The notes beneath the pieces were generated by a model. That model saw only the letters and a program-made list of their open reading frames with translations. It did no database searches and was not told the DNA's origin. A DNA stretch of 6,654 bases. Origin: an uncultured Alphaproteobacteria bacterium (GTDB lineage: Bacteria > Pseudomonadota > Alphaproteobacteria > RF32 > CAG-239). This document shows, in pieces, positions 6,023-6,654 of the stretch; position 1 is the first letter of the stretch, and every line of letters starts with the position of its first letter. The DNA is taken from NCBI GenBank assembly GCA_946618745.1, contig CAMOLN010000054.1, forward strand, positions 1 through 6,654. Reading direction: 5' to 3'. A program made the position numbers and the translations under genes.

Positions 6023-6654
6023 TTATTCTTCCTCTATTGAATAGTTAGAACTGTTTGCAAACAGAGCTTGCAAAATTTGGTTATTGTGAAAATGTCCGCT
6101 ATGGAAAGCGGTTAATTTTCCTTTAAGCGGAAAACCACTGGTCGCCATATCACCGATTGCGTCAAGAACCTTGTGATTGACACATTCGTTGTTAACGCGG
6201 AATCCGTCGGGGTTTAATATCTTATCACCGTCAAGCACCACCGCATTATCCAAACTGCCACCCTTGATAAGACCGATTGAACGCAGATAATCAATTTGCA
6301 TTTTTTCACAAAAAGTGCGGCAAGGAGCAATTTGGGAGATAAATATATCCTCATTGATAACATTATTAAACTCTTGGTGTCCGACTATGGCAGAGGGAAA
6401 ATCAATAGTAAAATGCACGGCGAAATCATCATCAGGTTCAAGGATAACATAATTGCCTTTATCGTCTTTGAACTCAACTTTTTGCAAGACTTTTAAGACA
6501 TGGCGCGGAGCGGATTGTTCGGTTGTGCCGACTTTTTTCAACTCCTTATAAAACTGCAAAGCTCCGCCATCTAAAATCGGCATTTCCGGTGCATTGACTT
6601 TAATTACGGCATTATCAATTTTAAGTGCCGACAAAGCAGCCATCAGATGTTCTA
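6023..6654 (-). CDS. lpxC: UDP-3-O-acyl-N-acetylglucosamine deacetylase LpxC (3' part, 5' end outside window)
   Basis: LpxC is the zinc enzyme of the committed step of lipid A synthesis: it removes acetate from UDP-3-O-acyl-GlcNAc in the cytoplasm. The gene is cut at the window edge. The frame stays open upstream of the internal Met at 6641-6643 and reads EHLMAALSAL, the conserved zinc-ligand segment (His79 region in E. coli), so that Met is not the start. About 210 C-terminal residues are visible; the following positions count from that internal Met. Conserved parts are PILDGGA (22-28), RTFCEKM (109-115), GLIKGGSLDNAVV (124-136), HKVLDAIGD (157-165; His157 and Asp161 match zinc ligands His238 and Asp242) and SGHFHNN (182-188; His184 matches catalytic His265). 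Domain two is therefore intact. It ends EEE-stop, and those codons supply the bamD ribosome site. It is the first visible gene of the lpxC-bamD-recN-gltX operon. Confidence 0.97.
   Translation of the reverse strand, partial: EHLMAALSALKIDNAVIKVNAPEMPILDGGALQFYKELKKVGTTEQSAPRHVLKVLQKVEFKDDKGNYVILEPDDDFAVHFTIDFPSAIVGHQEFNNVINEDIFISQIAPCRTFCEKMQIDYLRSIGLIKGGSLDNAVVLDGDKILNPDGFRVNNECVNHKVLDAIGDMATSGFPLKGKLTAFHSGHFHNNQILQALFANSSNYSIEEE

Overview
This window comes from an AT-rich Gram-negative bacterium, most likely an alphaproteobacterium. Evidence for that is the minus-strand order lpxC-bamD-recN, which is typical of the alphaproteobacterial envelope/division region, together with alphaproteobacterial-looking BamD and RecN sequences. 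LpxC and BamD show the cell has an outer membrane with lipid A. The genus cannot be fixed from the sequence alone. All credible genes lie on the minus strand, so transcription runs from high to low coordinates.

Right part (6654 to about 2172) is a compact housekeeping operon. It starts with the 3' part of lpxC (lipid A synthesis, cut by the window edge). Then come bamD (outer-membrane protein assembly lipoprotein, 2 nt after lpxC), recN (SMC-like double-strand-break repair ATPase, 9 nt after bamD) and gltX (glutamyl-tRNA synthetase, 21 nt after recN). Gaps are small and ribosome binding sites are embedded in the preceding genes, so the four are probably co-transcribed. The slot after recN, often occupied by ligA in alphaproteobacteria, holds gltX here, and its sequence style recalls Firmicutes GltX.

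Middle part (about 2171 to 687) is a stand-alone transcription unit. A TTGACA/TATATA promoter with a palindrome across its -10 box drives a 447-residue protein of unknown function, followed by a clear intrinsic terminator. The protein has a basic cytoplasmic N-terminal region, one membrane segment, a Ser/Lys/Thr-rich linker and a helical C-terminal domain predicted to be periplasmic. It contains an exact in-frame 15-bp tandem duplication.

Left part (653 to 1) is a second single-gene unit: a possible TTGACA promoter, a 184-residue Trp-rich protein of unknown function, and a hairpin directly after its stop codon that could terminate in both directions.

I saw no tRNA, rRNA, CRISPR array, insertion sequence or phage gene. 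No multi-gene novel system is supported; the least explained items are the two orphan genes and the operator-like palindrome.
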